Positions 44,400 through 52,834 of a stretch of 64,000 nt of DNA are shown in pieces. The notes beneath the pieces are model-generated. The model ran no database searches. It worked only from the letters and a program-made list of their open reading frames with translations, and was not told the origin of the DNA. Origin of the DNA: MAG-121220-bin8 sp965655865 (GTDB lineage Bacteria > Bacteroidota > Bacteroidia > Flavobacteriales > Flavobacteriaceae). Location of the stretch: positions 124,001 through 188,000 of the forward strand of contig CBFHJJ010000001.1 of assembly GCA_965655865.1 (NCBI GenBank). Reading direction: 5' to 3'. Numbering within the stretch: position 1 is the first letter of the stretch; each line of letters starts with the position of its first letter. Made by a program: the position numbers and the translations under genes.

Positions 44400-44846
44400 A
44401 TGAAATTAAAATTTAACAATAAACTCTCAAAATATGAAACTCTTCACATCAAATGGGAGGGTATACAATACGACCGTAAAATACTTAAAAATTTTGTTAG
44501 TCGTTTTAGATGGGTTAAATTCTTATCTAAATTCACCTTAAAACATAAAAACGAATTACAACTCATGGTTGATATTGTAAATCACTATGGAAGAGTCAAA
44601 ATATATAATTTATTAACTAACGATGAAGAAATCTCAAGACTATCTCACATTGAGAGACTATCGAGAAAGGGTTCTACTGAGATTTTGACATCAGGGACTT
44701 ACAAACCCGAAACTTACCATGAAATAAGTAACTTACCTAAACGAGATTTTGACTTAATCACTAAAAGAACTCAAGAATTAATAAAAATTGGCCAATCAGT
44801 TTATGTTCAAAATGACGGATTGGGAGAAAACTTACCAGGGGATTGA
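44400..44846 (+). CDS. Unknown protein opening the biosynthetic cluster
   Basis: 148 residues. Basic N-terminal half (KILKNFVSRFRWVKFLSKFT), then ELQLMVDIVNHYGRVKIYNL and a helical end. No membrane segment, no enzyme motif recognised. Its stop overlaps the TTG start of the first glycosyltransferase, so it is co-translated with it. Confidence 0.62.
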   Translation: MKLKFNNKLSKYETLHIKWEGIQYDRKILKNFVSRFRWVKFLSKFTLKHKNELQLMVDIVNHYGRVKIYNLLTNDEEISRLSHIERLSRKGSTEILTSGTYKPETYHEISNLPKRDFDLITKRTQELIKIGQSVYVQNDGLGENLPGD

Positions 44847-45490
44847 AATCAAAAAATAACACGTCAATATGGGTAAATCAACCCAAGAGAGTTTCCATTG
44901 TTGTACCAACAAGAGATATGGTACACAGTGGTTTTGCGTTTTCATTAACTCAACTTATAAAAACATCAGAAAGCGCGGGGATTGAAACCTTTTTATTCTT
45001 TAATTCGGGATCTGTACTACTAAATCAAAGGGAAAAATTAGTAACCTCTTCATTGGAGGTTGAATCTGATTATATACTGTGGTTAGATAGTGATATGACA
45101 TTCCCCTCAACCACACTATTAAGGTTACTAACACACGAAAAAGATATTGTAGGGTGTAACTATATGAAGAGGTCAAATCCTCAAACACCGGTTGCTTATA
45201 AAAAGATTGGTGATTGGGATAGTTGGGTTTCTTTAGATGAAGAAGAGGATTTGGTTAAAGTTGAAGGTGTAGGTATGGGGTGTATATTAATAAAGACTGA
45301 TTTATTTAAAAAAATAAAGAAACCTTTCTTTGAATTCACATATAATGAAGTTACTGATGATTGGTTAGGTGAAGACTTTAACCTTTTTAGTAAATTTAGT
45401 AATATTGGTAAAAATATATATATCGATACAGATCTAAGTAGAAAAATAGGTCACTTAGGAATATACAAATTTGGAGTACCAAATCAATAA
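44843..45490 (+). CDS. Glycosyltransferase, GT-A fold (GT2-like)
   Basis: 215 residues from a TTG start at 44843, which overlaps the previous stop; no ATG is available upstream. VSIVVPTRDMVHSGFAFSL is the nucleotide-sugar-binding start, ESDYILWLDSDMTFPSTTLL holds the DxD metal motif, and DDWLGEDFNLFSKF supplies the catalytic ED region. It should transfer a sugar from a nucleotide donor. Similar short GT-A proteins occur in many phages. A hairpin terminator follows. Confidence 0.8.
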   Translation: MKSKNNTSIWVNQPKRVSIVVPTRDMVHSGFAFSLTQLIKTSESAGIETFLFFNSGSVLLNQREKLVTSSLEVESDYILWLDSDMTFPSTTLLRLLTHEKDIVGCNYMKRSNPQTPVAYKKIGDWDSWVSLDEEEDLVKVEGVGMGCILIKTDLFKKIKKPFFEFTYNEVTDDWLGEDFNLFSKFSNIGKNIYIDTDLSRKIGHLGIYKFGVPNQ

Positions 45491-45500
45491 ATAAAAATCA

Positions 45501-45540
45501 CTACACACTACCGTGTAGACTTTCTTTTACCATTTTTTTT
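45501..45540 (+). terminator. Probable terminator
   Basis: Stem CTACAC / GTGTAG with a 6-base loop (45501-45518) followed by a T-rich tract. The stem is short, so efficiency is uncertain; the tract also serves as the -33 side of a promoter candidate. Confidence 0.5.
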
Positions 45541-45549
45541 CATTATATT
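45521..45549 (+). promoter_or_regulatory. Candidate promoter TTT-N20-TATATT
   Basis: TTT 45521-45523, 20-base spacer, TATATT 45544-45549, eight bases before the ATG at 45557. Confidence 0.38.
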
Positions 45550-45556
45550 ATAACTT

Positions 45557-46294
45557 ATGGATCACATAGGTTTCGGTATAATGTGCTTCGGTAATGAAAT
45601 TTACTTTAAGGGCACTCAGGAAAAAATAAAAAACCTTTTAGATAAAGGTTATACATGTTATGTACTAACAGATGACACTGACTTCTTTCTAAAGAAGTTT
45701 TGGGGTAGGTCCTTGCATTTAATATCTTATAATAGAAATTATAAATCTTTTTATGATAAAATTAGTCTAATAAAGACCATTCATAGTAAACATGATATTG
45801 GAATCTTATTAGATGCTGATTTACACATTAATGACTATGATGTTTTTGATAAATTAAACAATTACGACTTTAATGATGGTGTTTCCTACGTAGACACACT
45901 ACTTAATCACAAATCTAAATTTAAAACTGTTGGTGACATACCAATGGAAGGTGATGAATGGTTTGAATATGGAAAATACGTAAAACAATTATACCCAACA
46001 ACTACTGAACTCGAAACCATATGGGAGTACTTCATTGTATTCAACAAAAGAGGTTTCGATTCCAAAAAATTCTTTACAACATATGAGAAACTTCAGGTAG
46101 TTAAAGAATTCTGTGATGTTAAATTGGATAAGGTTGTGTCGGGTGCGGGTGAAGGAATATCGGTATCTGTTTCATGTTTAGTGAATGATATACCATTACA
46201 AAAAGATAGAAGATTGATGTCATTAACAAGTAACACGTTAACACCAATAACAAGACACACACCTACAAGTGAAATACCAAATTATTTAAAATGA
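45557..46294 (+). CDS. Glycosyltransferase-like protein, GT-A type
   Basis: 245 residues. GFGIMCFGNEIYFKGTQEKI at the start resembles GT-A enzymes that act on polysaccharide chains; DIGILLDADLHINDYDVF contains the DxD motif (DAD). WEYFIVFNKRGFDSKKFF and GAGEGISVSVSCLVNDIP follow at the acceptor side. The final ATGA overlaps the start of the methyltransferase by four bases. Sugar and acceptor unknown. Confidence 0.7.
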   Translation: MDHIGFGIMCFGNEIYFKGTQEKIKNLLDKGYTCYVLTDDTDFFLKKFWGRSLHLISYNRNYKSFYDKISLIKTIHSKHDIGILLDADLHINDYDVFDKLNNYDFNDGVSYVDTLLNHKSKFKTVGDIPMEGDEWFEYGKYVKQLYPTTTELETIWEYFIVFNKRGFDSKKFFTTYEKLQVVKEFCDVKLDKVVSGAGEGISVSVSCLVNDIPLQKDRRLMSLTSNTLTPITRHTPTSEIPNYLK

Positions 46295-47019
46295 TAGTTA
46301 ATCAAAACTACATAGAGACTAATATCACAACTGATAACGGTAAAAAATTACCTTACTTGTGGACTCACGGTGCAACAATAGAACATATGGGTGATGGGTT
46401 ATTAATCTACTCATTAATTCAACACATGAGATACAAAAATTGTGTTTGTATTGGTTCAGGTGCGGGGTACATACCGAGAATCATGACTCAATCACGAATT
46501 GACTTACATAAACAGAAAATTTTTGAAGGTGATTCGGCATATAGTTGGGGTGATATAGGATCTACCTTTGTTGTTGACCCATGTAACGGAGTTGGTGGTG
46601 ACACAACAATAGATGATGAAAATGGATTCTACCGAACTAATTTTTATCCTCGATTTATAAAAGAAACTTCTGAAGAGGCATATTACAATTTCTTTGTTAA
46701 GGAAGATATCAAAATTGATATACTTTTTATTGATGGGGACCATTCATATGAAGGTGTGAAAAAAGATTTTGATTTGTATTCTAAAATATTAAACCCTAAC
46801 GGTTTGATAATAATTCACGACACTGATAAAACATATTCCGAAACCTTAATAGTGTCAGAAGATGCTAAAAAAGATTTTTTCCCCTTCGATGGTCCACACA
46901 GACTTGTTAAAGAATTAAAAACAAACAAAGAATGGGTCGTTACTGACCTATTCAATCACGGAGTAATAAAAGATAAACCATCCTCAACAGGAATAACATT
47001 AGTTAAAAGAAATGATTAG
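46291..47019 (+). CDS. SAM-dependent methyltransferase, Methyltransf_24 type
   Basis: 242 residues. Motif I CVCIGSGAGYIPRIM, then IDILFIDGDHSYEGVKKDFD and NPNGLIIIHDTD are the class I signature of the Methyltransf_24 group, often sugar O-methyltransferases in capsule and LPS clusters. It is preceded by a four-base ATGA overlap and overlaps the next gene by eight bases. In this cluster a sugar methyltransferase is the natural reading; substrate inferred. Confidence 0.8.
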   Translation: MIVNQNYIETNITTDNGKKLPYLWTHGATIEHMGDGLLIYSLIQHMRYKNCVCIGSGAGYIPRIMTQSRIDLHKQKIFEGDSAYSWGDIGSTFVVDPCNGVGGDTTIDDENGFYRTNFYPRFIKETSEEAYYNFFVKEDIKIDILFIDGDHSYEGVKKDFDLYSKILNPNGLIIIHDTDKTYSETLIVSEDAKKDFFPFDGPHRLVKELKTNKEWVVTDLFNHGVIKDKPSSTGITLVKRND

Positions 47020-47869
47020 ATTATTATGTGTGCTGGGACATGGACATGAACTCCTCCCACACTTTATTGAACATTATACAAAACACGTTGATGAAATACA
47101 ATTTGTAATATATGAGTCTAAAGCATCACCTCGGATTTTAGGTAGATCAAAACCAATTATTGAAAAATATGATAATTGTAAAATAGTTAAAGTTGTGAGG
47201 GAAAGAGAATTTGATTGGGAGAAAGTTACCATTCTTTATAACATGGTTAAGTCAAAAAAGAAGAATGATTGGTGGGTTATTGCCGATATTGATGAATTTC
47301 ATCTTTACCCTAAAAATGATCTAAAAGGTTTGGTTAGTGACTGTGAAAAAAACCTATGGACAATTGTCAGGGGTGGATTCATTGATAGAGTAGGTCCTGG
47401 CGGTACATTCCCAAAGATACCACCTAAGGAAACCTCATTATTTAAAACATTCCCAATGGCGGGGTTTTTTAGGTATCCAATGAGTGATGCATGTCCCAAT
47501 AAGATTGTAATATCTAAAGGACATGTCAAAATAACAAATGGACAACACTATGCGGAGATAAATGGACATACCACATGGAGATGGCAAGGATGGTCACACC
47601 CACTTATTGCTCCAACAGAAACACACTCTGTACAAGTACATCATTTTAAATGGGACGATACTGTCTCTAAAAGAATAAAAACAGTTGCGGATTTAAATGA
47701 GTCGTATTCATATTCGAGAGAATATTATAAGATGTACGACCAACTCAAAAAGAACGGTTTTAAAATAAACACTAAATTAAAGGAATACTTTTTTTTAAAA
47801 TGTGAAAAGGGTGTTTTTAGTGAATACAAACATTGGAATAAATTAATCAAACATATAACAAGTATTTAA
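47012..47869 (+). CDS. Glycosyltransferase family 2-like (Glyco_tranf_2_4 type)
   Basis: 285 residues. The start LLCVLGHGHELLPHFIEHYT and DWWVIADIDEFHLYP (DxDEF metal site) fit the Glyco_tranf_2_4 / GT92-like group. A His/Trp-rich acceptor region (GQHYAEINGHTTWRWQGWSH; VQVHHFKWDD) follows; the conserved His in VHHFKW is typical of this family. Coupled to the methyltransferase by an eight-base overlap. Confidence 0.78.
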   Translation: MIRLLCVLGHGHELLPHFIEHYTKHVDEIQFVIYESKASPRILGRSKPIIEKYDNCKIVKVVREREFDWEKVTILYNMVKSKKKNDWWVIADIDEFHLYPKNDLKGLVSDCEKNLWTIVRGGFIDRVGPGGTFPKIPPKETSLFKTFPMAGFFRYPMSDACPNKIVISKGHVKITNGQHYAEINGHTTWRWQGWSHPLIAPTETHSVQVHHFKWDDTVSKRIKTVADLNESYSYSREYYKMYDQLKKNGFKINTKLKEYFFLKCEKGVFSEYKHWNKLIKHITSI

Positions 47870-47871
47870 TT

Positions 47872-48093
47872 ATGGCAAAAAAAACAACAGATGAAATCAC
47901 TCCTATGGAACAGGAGATTTTATTACTTGAAAAGAAAAAAGTAAAGGCATTGGAGAGAATTGCAAACTCAGTAGATGCACTAACGATTTGGTTCGAAGAG
48001 ATCGATAAAAAATCATGGGACGAAAGAATACAATACTACTTACATGAGTGGCATAAAAACACCGTAGAAAATGAGTCAAAAGACAAATCATAA
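47872..48093 (+). CDS. Small coiled-coil protein
   Basis: 73 residues, mostly helix with heptads: MEQEILLLEKKKVKALERIA, then DALTIWFEEIDKKSW. It sits between transferases, overlapping the next gene by 23 bases. Possibly an assembly or regulatory peptide; no family recognised. Confidence 0.55.
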   Translation: MAKKTTDEITPMEQEILLLEKKKVKALERIANSVDALTIWFEEIDKKSWDERIQYYLHEWHKNTVENESKDKS

Positions 48094-49489
48094 ATTAGGG
48101 GTTATTGTTCCTTATAGGGATAGATATGATCATTTAGTATCTTTCAAAATGTCTATATCATCAGTTTTAGAGAAATCTAATATTGATTATGTTTTGATAG
48201 TTATTGAACAAGATGACGCCAAACTCTTTAATCGAGGAAAACTTCTAAATATTGGATTTAAAAGGGCTCTTAAAGAAAAATGTGATTATGTTGTTTTTCA
48301 TGATGTTGATATGTTACCCGTTGATGTTGACTACTCCTATTCAAGTGTACCAGTACATTTAGCGACTAATTTTATAAGTACTGATGAGTCGTTTGAAAGA
48401 GATGTTTTCGATTCATACTTTGGTGGTGTGACTATATTCCCAATAAATGATTTTCAAATTATAAATGGATATTCAAACGTATATTGGGGATGGGGGTTTG
48501 AAGATGATGATCTATTTAGTAGATGTATTAGTAAGGGTGTCCCTCACGATTCCAAAGAGATTGACGTTAAAGGTGGTACGGGTGTTTCATTAAAATTCAA
48601 TGGGACAACATCACATGTGAAGTCTAAATTTAAAGGAAATCTATCAGAACAAACCACTTTCTTAATTACAATTAACAATGATAATGTGGTGTGTGATGTT
48701 GATGAACCATACGATCGATACACAGTACTCTCAATTCCAAGTATAGATTTTTCAATTAGTTACGATTCATTCAGAAGGTTTAAAGTTTTGTTTAAAGATG
48801 AAGGTGATTGGGCTTACGTTGATAGTAAGTTAATACAACCACAAAAAACCACATTATTAGTGACTGTGGATAATTTAAGAAAACAACTTAAATTTTACCA
48901 AGATGGTGATATTGTTGGAGAGTTCGACTTTAAAAAAGATTTTAAAAAGTCTACTGGTAGTTCTTTATTTATAGGGTCTAAAGATGGTAAAACGGAATTT
49001 TTTAAAGGTGGTATTTCACAAGTTGCAATATACAATAAAATACTTTCAAGAGGTGAGATTAACGAAGTTAGTAAAAATGATGTTTTTAGTTTGACTATGC
49101 CATTTGGTGAATATCATTCGGATGGTGAATTATCACAGTACTATGACATGAAACAAATAAAATCATATCGTTTGATGGATTTAAGTAGTGATGGTGAAAG
49201 TTCTGAGATTGTAGATTGTGAGGTTGTAGAAACTGAGTACCAAAAAGAAAAAACATTAAATCTACCATTTAGAAGGAGATCTATTTTTAAGGCGTTATCA
49301 CATCAAAGTTCTGGATACCAAAACGGTGCGTGGTCAGATGTTAATATTAGATACAACCAACTAAGATTCCATAATGAAGTTGAAAGAGGTTATAGAAATC
49401 CCGACGAAGATGGTCTATCAAATTGTGAATATGAAATTTGGTCAGATGAAAAAATATCTAAACAAATACACCTTAACGTTTCAATATGA
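48071..49489 (+). CDS. GT7 galactosyltransferase-like enzyme with inserted LamG domain, copy 1
   Basis: 472 residues. Residues 10-155 follow beta-1,4-galactosyltransferases closely: VIVPYRDR, LFNRGKLLNIGFKRALKE, VFHDVDMLP (DxD), SYFGGVTIFPINDFQIINGY, YWGWGFEDDDLFSRC. Residues about 165-370 are a concanavalin/LamG-like domain (KFNGTTSHV; SSLFIGSKDGKTEFFKGGIS; VAIYNKILSRGEI). Residues about 398-472 (HQSSGYQNG; NQLRFHNEV; DEDGLSNCEYEI) match the normal C-terminal end of the GT7 fold. The lectin is thus inserted into the catalytic domain. Galactosyl transfer and glycan binding are inferred from the families. Confidence 0.82.
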   Translation: MSQKTNHKLGVIVPYRDRYDHLVSFKMSISSVLEKSNIDYVLIVIEQDDAKLFNRGKLLNIGFKRALKEKCDYVVFHDVDMLPVDVDYSYSSVPVHLATNFISTDESFERDVFDSYFGGVTIFPINDFQIINGYSNVYWGWGFEDDDLFSRCISKGVPHDSKEIDVKGGTGVSLKFNGTTSHVKSKFKGNLSEQTTFLITINNDNVVCDVDEPYDRYTVLSIPSIDFSISYDSFRRFKVLFKDEGDWAYVDSKLIQPQKTTLLVTVDNLRKQLKFYQDGDIVGEFDFKKDFKKSTGSSLFIGSKDGKTEFFKGGISQVAIYNKILSRGEINEVSKNDVFSLTMPFGEYHSDGELSQYYDMKQIKSYRLMDLSSDGESSEIVDCEVVETEYQKEKTLNLPFRRRSIFKALSHQSSGYQNGAWSDVNIRYNQLRFHNEVERGYRNPDEDGLSNCEYEIWSDEKISKQIHLNVSI

Positions 49490-50877
49490 CACACAAAATA
49501 GGAATATGTATACCTTATAGAAATAGGGAAGAACATTTAAATAAATTGGTTTCTACATTGGGTCCATTTTTAGAAAAAAAAGGAATCGATTACGGGTTTT
49601 ATGTTGGACACCAAGTTGATGATAAGTTATTTAATAGAGGTGCAATGAAAAACATCGCAGCTATTGAGGCATTCAAAGATGGGTGTGATTACATTGCATG
49701 GCACGATGTTGACATGTTACCAGAGGGTGACGATTGTGACTATTCTTATCCTGAAACCAACCCAATTCATATAGCGACTAAATTATCAAAATATTCATAT
49801 TCAATGGGGTATGAACAATATTTTGGTGGGGTAGTACTATTCAATAAAGAACAAGTTCAGAGAACTAACGGATACTCAAATGATTATTGGGATTGGGGTC
49901 AAGAGGATGACGATTTACTATGGAGATGTAAGTTTGAGGGTTATGTTAATGAAAGAACTTCTCACCAATATGAAAATAAACGAGTTGGTAAGTTTAATGG
50001 TGTTGATTCATCAATCCGAACACCAATGAATAGAGAAATAAATAGTTGTTTACATAATGATCACACAATTTCAATATTAGTTAAGTCTGAACAACAAACT
50101 GAGAAAGTACCTATTTGGTTGGTGGGTGATGAAAAACGACAGTTTATCGAATACCCAATCTTAAGAAAGGAAAATAGTTGGACATGGGGTTTATCATTCA
50201 ATAATTCAAGGGCATATAGTTCTTTATATCATGATAGGGATTCTAACCCATTATATCATTGGATGAAAAGAAGTGAGGGTGAATGGTCATGGGTTACAAC
50301 ATCATATGATTCGGACAAAAACGAATTATATATGTTTATGAATAATCAAATGGTATCTAATAATGGTGATATTCTAACTAATAAACCAATTACGTTGGAG
50401 GGTAGATTAAAATCTCACATATCAACCTCACCATTTATATTGGGATCGTGTCAACACACTGGTAATCATTTTAAGGGTGAGATAGGTGGTTTTAGAGTTT
50501 ATGATAGATACTTCGACAATTTTGAAGAATGTTATACAAATACGGACGACCTTATCTACGAACACACCTTTGAAAACAATGATGGGGTTGACATAAAAAA
50601 CGTTGAATTTGAGAATAAAGATATCAAAGTTAATTTCACAACTTTACCACACAGGAGAGATGGTAGTTTTTATTGTTTACCACACACCGATGAAGGGTTT
50701 GTTAATGGTAAATGGGCTAAAGGTGAGTCAACCGCAAGAAATGAAAAGAGATTTGTTACTGAAATGCAACAAAAGAAAATTGATTACAAAAGTGACGGGA
50801 TAAATAACATTAAGTACGAAACGGTTGAGGTTATTAACCATTCAGAAAAATGTAAATTATATAATGTAAAATTATGA
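49486..50877 (+). CDS. GT7 galactosyltransferase-like enzyme with inserted LamG domain, copy 2
   Basis: 463 residues, paralogue of the preceding gene and coupled by ATGA. ICIPYRNREEHL, LFNRGAMKNIAAIEAF, AWHDVDMLPEGDDCDY, QYFGGVVLFNKEQVQRTNGY, YWDWGQEDDDLLWRC form the GT7 half. The LamG-like insert covers about 165-345 (GKFNGVDSSIRTP; SPFILGSCQHTGNHFKGEIG; GFRVYDRYFDNFEE). The C-terminal part (LPHRRDGSFYCLPHTDEG; RNEKRFVTEM; SDGINNIKYETVE) completes the GT7 domain. The two lectin inserts are more diverged than the catalytic parts, suggesting different acceptor glycans. Confidence 0.82.
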   Translation: MTHKIGICIPYRNREEHLNKLVSTLGPFLEKKGIDYGFYVGHQVDDKLFNRGAMKNIAAIEAFKDGCDYIAWHDVDMLPEGDDCDYSYPETNPIHIATKLSKYSYSMGYEQYFGGVVLFNKEQVQRTNGYSNDYWDWGQEDDDLLWRCKFEGYVNERTSHQYENKRVGKFNGVDSSIRTPMNREINSCLHNDHTISILVKSEQQTEKVPIWLVGDEKRQFIEYPILRKENSWTWGLSFNNSRAYSSLYHDRDSNPLYHWMKRSEGEWSWVTTSYDSDKNELYMFMNNQMVSNNGDILTNKPITLEGRLKSHISTSPFILGSCQHTGNHFKGEIGGFRVYDRYFDNFEECYTNTDDLIYEHTFENNDGVDIKNVEFENKDIKVNFTTLPHRRDGSFYCLPHTDEGFVNGKWAKGESTARNEKRFVTEMQQKKIDYKSDGINNIKYETVEVINHSEKCKLYNVKL

Positions 50878-52250
50878 GTGAATTACTATCAAATATAAAG
50901 AAACAACTTGACCAAAAGGGTAGAGGTTTCTGTGCTGCAAAATGGACACAAGTAACAATACATTTGGGGACTGGAATGACACACTCATGTCACCACCCGA
51001 GTCCACATAAAATACCATTGTTAGAATTGAAAAACAACCCATCGGCGCTCCATAATACACAACATAAAAAAAGAGCACGTAAGGAAATGTTGAACAATGA
51101 ACGACCAAGCGAATGTGACTACTGTTGGAAAATTGAAGACAATTCTAATTCATTTTCGGATAGAGTTTTTAAATCGTCTGAGTCATGGTCTGAACCATAC
51201 ATTGAGGAAATAAAAGAGTATGGATGGAGAGGTAATTATAATCCGAAGTACGTTGAGGTCTCATTTTCAAATGTGTGTAATTTTAAGTGTGCATACTGTG
51301 GACCACAATTCTCATCAAAATGGGTCAGTGAAATAAATAAAAACGGTCCCTATGAACTTTCATCTGAATATAATGGAGTTGATGATTTAAAAAAGAGAAA
51401 TGAGATGCCAATACATCACAACGACTTTAACCCCTACGTTGAGGCGTTTTGGAAATGGTTCCCTGATTTATATCCCGACCTACATACTTTCAGAGTCACA
51501 GGTGGTGAACCACTGTTATCACCCGACACTTTTAAGTTATTAGAATACATACAAACTAACCATACAGTAAACCCAAACCTATCGTTAGCGATTAACACTA
51601 ATTTAGGTGTGGGTGATAGTATTATGGATAAGTTTATCAAAATAATTAAGGACTTAACCGAAAATAATAAAGTTAAAGAATTTATAGTCTTTACTTCAAT
51701 TGAAGCAACTAAGTCACAGGCGGAGTACTTGAGATATGGTTTGGACGATAGTAAATTTTGGGTAAATGTTGAGAAAATACTTACTGAGTTACCAAAGGTG
51801 ACGATTAATATAATGTCCACATTTAATGCACTATCCGTATTCACATATAATGACCTAATTGATAAAGTATTTAGTTTAAAAGAAAAGTACCAAAACAATC
51901 AAAGGTATTGGGTTTCTGCGATACAATTAGACACATCGTATGTTAGACACCCCAAACACTTATCTGTTAAAATTTTAGAAGATGAACATAAAGATTTGAT
52001 TTTACAATCAGCTAAAAAAATGTTATATTATGGTATGAAGGAATTTACCCATGATAATTATGGGTTCTCTACTGTAGAAATACAGAAATTAAAACGAACA
52101 TATGATTATGCAACGAGTGTGGATGATTTCGATGTTGAGACTAACCGACGTGATTTTGTCAAGTTTGTTGATCAATATGATAAGAGAAGGGATTTAAACT
52201 TTTTAGAGACATTCCCACAATTAAAAGAATTCTATGTTAAAAATAAATAA
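50874..52250 (+). CDS. Radical SAM enzyme with N-terminal auxiliary Cys domain, copy 1
   Basis: 458 residues. The radical SAM cluster motif is FSNVCNFKCAYCGPQFSSKW (Cys135, 139, 142); GGEPLL at about 210 is the SAM-binding GGE motif. In front lies a domain with four more Cys: Cys20, Cys39 in THSCHHP, Cys81 and Cys84 in ECDYCWKIED, likely binding an auxiliary Fe-S cluster, resembling twitch/SPASM-type proteins but placed N-terminally. Such enzymes modify peptides or sugars by radical chemistry. ATGA overlap with the GT7 gene. A paralogue follows after a lectin-like gene. Substrate unknown. Confidence 0.85.
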   Translation: MSELLSNIKKQLDQKGRGFCAAKWTQVTIHLGTGMTHSCHHPSPHKIPLLELKNNPSALHNTQHKKRARKEMLNNERPSECDYCWKIEDNSNSFSDRVFKSSESWSEPYIEEIKEYGWRGNYNPKYVEVSFSNVCNFKCAYCGPQFSSKWVSEINKNGPYELSSEYNGVDDLKKRNEMPIHHNDFNPYVEAFWKWFPDLYPDLHTFRVTGGEPLLSPDTFKLLEYIQTNHTVNPNLSLAINTNLGVGDSIMDKFIKIIKDLTENNKVKEFIVFTSIEATKSQAEYLRYGLDDSKFWVNVEKILTELPKVTINIMSTFNALSVFTYNDLIDKVFSLKEKYQNNQRYWVSAIQLDTSYVRHPKHLSVKILEDEHKDLILQSAKKMLYYGMKEFTHDNYGFSTVEIQKLKRTYDYATSVDDFDVETNRRDFVKFVDQYDKRRDLNFLETFPQLKEFYVKNK

Positions 52251-52818
52251 AGGAGAACCGTGGATATTTTGGCCTAATAGTATTTGTGAGACATTTCCAG
52301 AGAATGCGGGGAATAAAGTACTTTCAAATAAACTTGACTATACAATGGAAATCGATTTCACCCTTACAGATGAAAGTGATTTAGATAAGACATTGTTTGC
52401 ATTAGTCCCAAGGTACATGGGTTTGAACATTGTTAACGGTGGTATCTCATTTACAACTACGTTTGAGGACGATGTAGAATACCATTTCCTACCCAACGTA
52501 ATAATTCCACACACTTACACTAAAATCAAATTAAACCACGTATATGGTAGTGGGTTGGAGTTGTATTTGAATGATGAAATTATACTAAACGTTGAGTTAA
52601 GTGAAAAACAGTTGGGGTTAGATAGTTCACCACACATAATTTTTGGTGCTGGTAATTTCCCTAAAAATAAAACTAATACAAATTTTACAGAGTTTCAATT
52701 CCATAAATTTAGATTAACCTCAAAAGAAGGTGTTTTATCTGATCACACATTTAAGGAATTTATACATAATAAATCCGTGGATGTCACAGGTAATTGTAAC
52801 TTTTTACATAAAATATAA
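52234..52818 (+). CDS. LamG/concanavalin-like lectin domain protein
   Basis: 194 residues, nearly all beta: YTMEIDFTLTDESDLDKTLF, GLNIVNGGISFTTTF, GSGLELYLNDEIILNVELSE, HIIFGAGNFPKNKTNTNFTE, FQFHKFRLTS. The IIFGAG...FTEFQFHKFRL end is the characteristic final strands of LamG-like jelly rolls. No signal peptide or catalytic motif. It overlaps the first radical SAM gene by 17 bases and precedes the second by 16, so all three are likely one functional unit. Confidence 0.68.
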   Translation: MLKINKGEPWIFWPNSICETFPENAGNKVLSNKLDYTMEIDFTLTDESDLDKTLFALVPRYMGLNIVNGGISFTTTFEDDVEYHFLPNVIIPHTYTKIKLNHVYGSGLELYLNDEIILNVELSEKQLGLDSSPHIIFGAGNFPKNKTNTNFTEFQFHKFRLTSKEGVLSDHTFKEFIHNKSVDVTGNCNFLHKI

Positions 52819-52834
52819 GAAAATAAGATAAACA

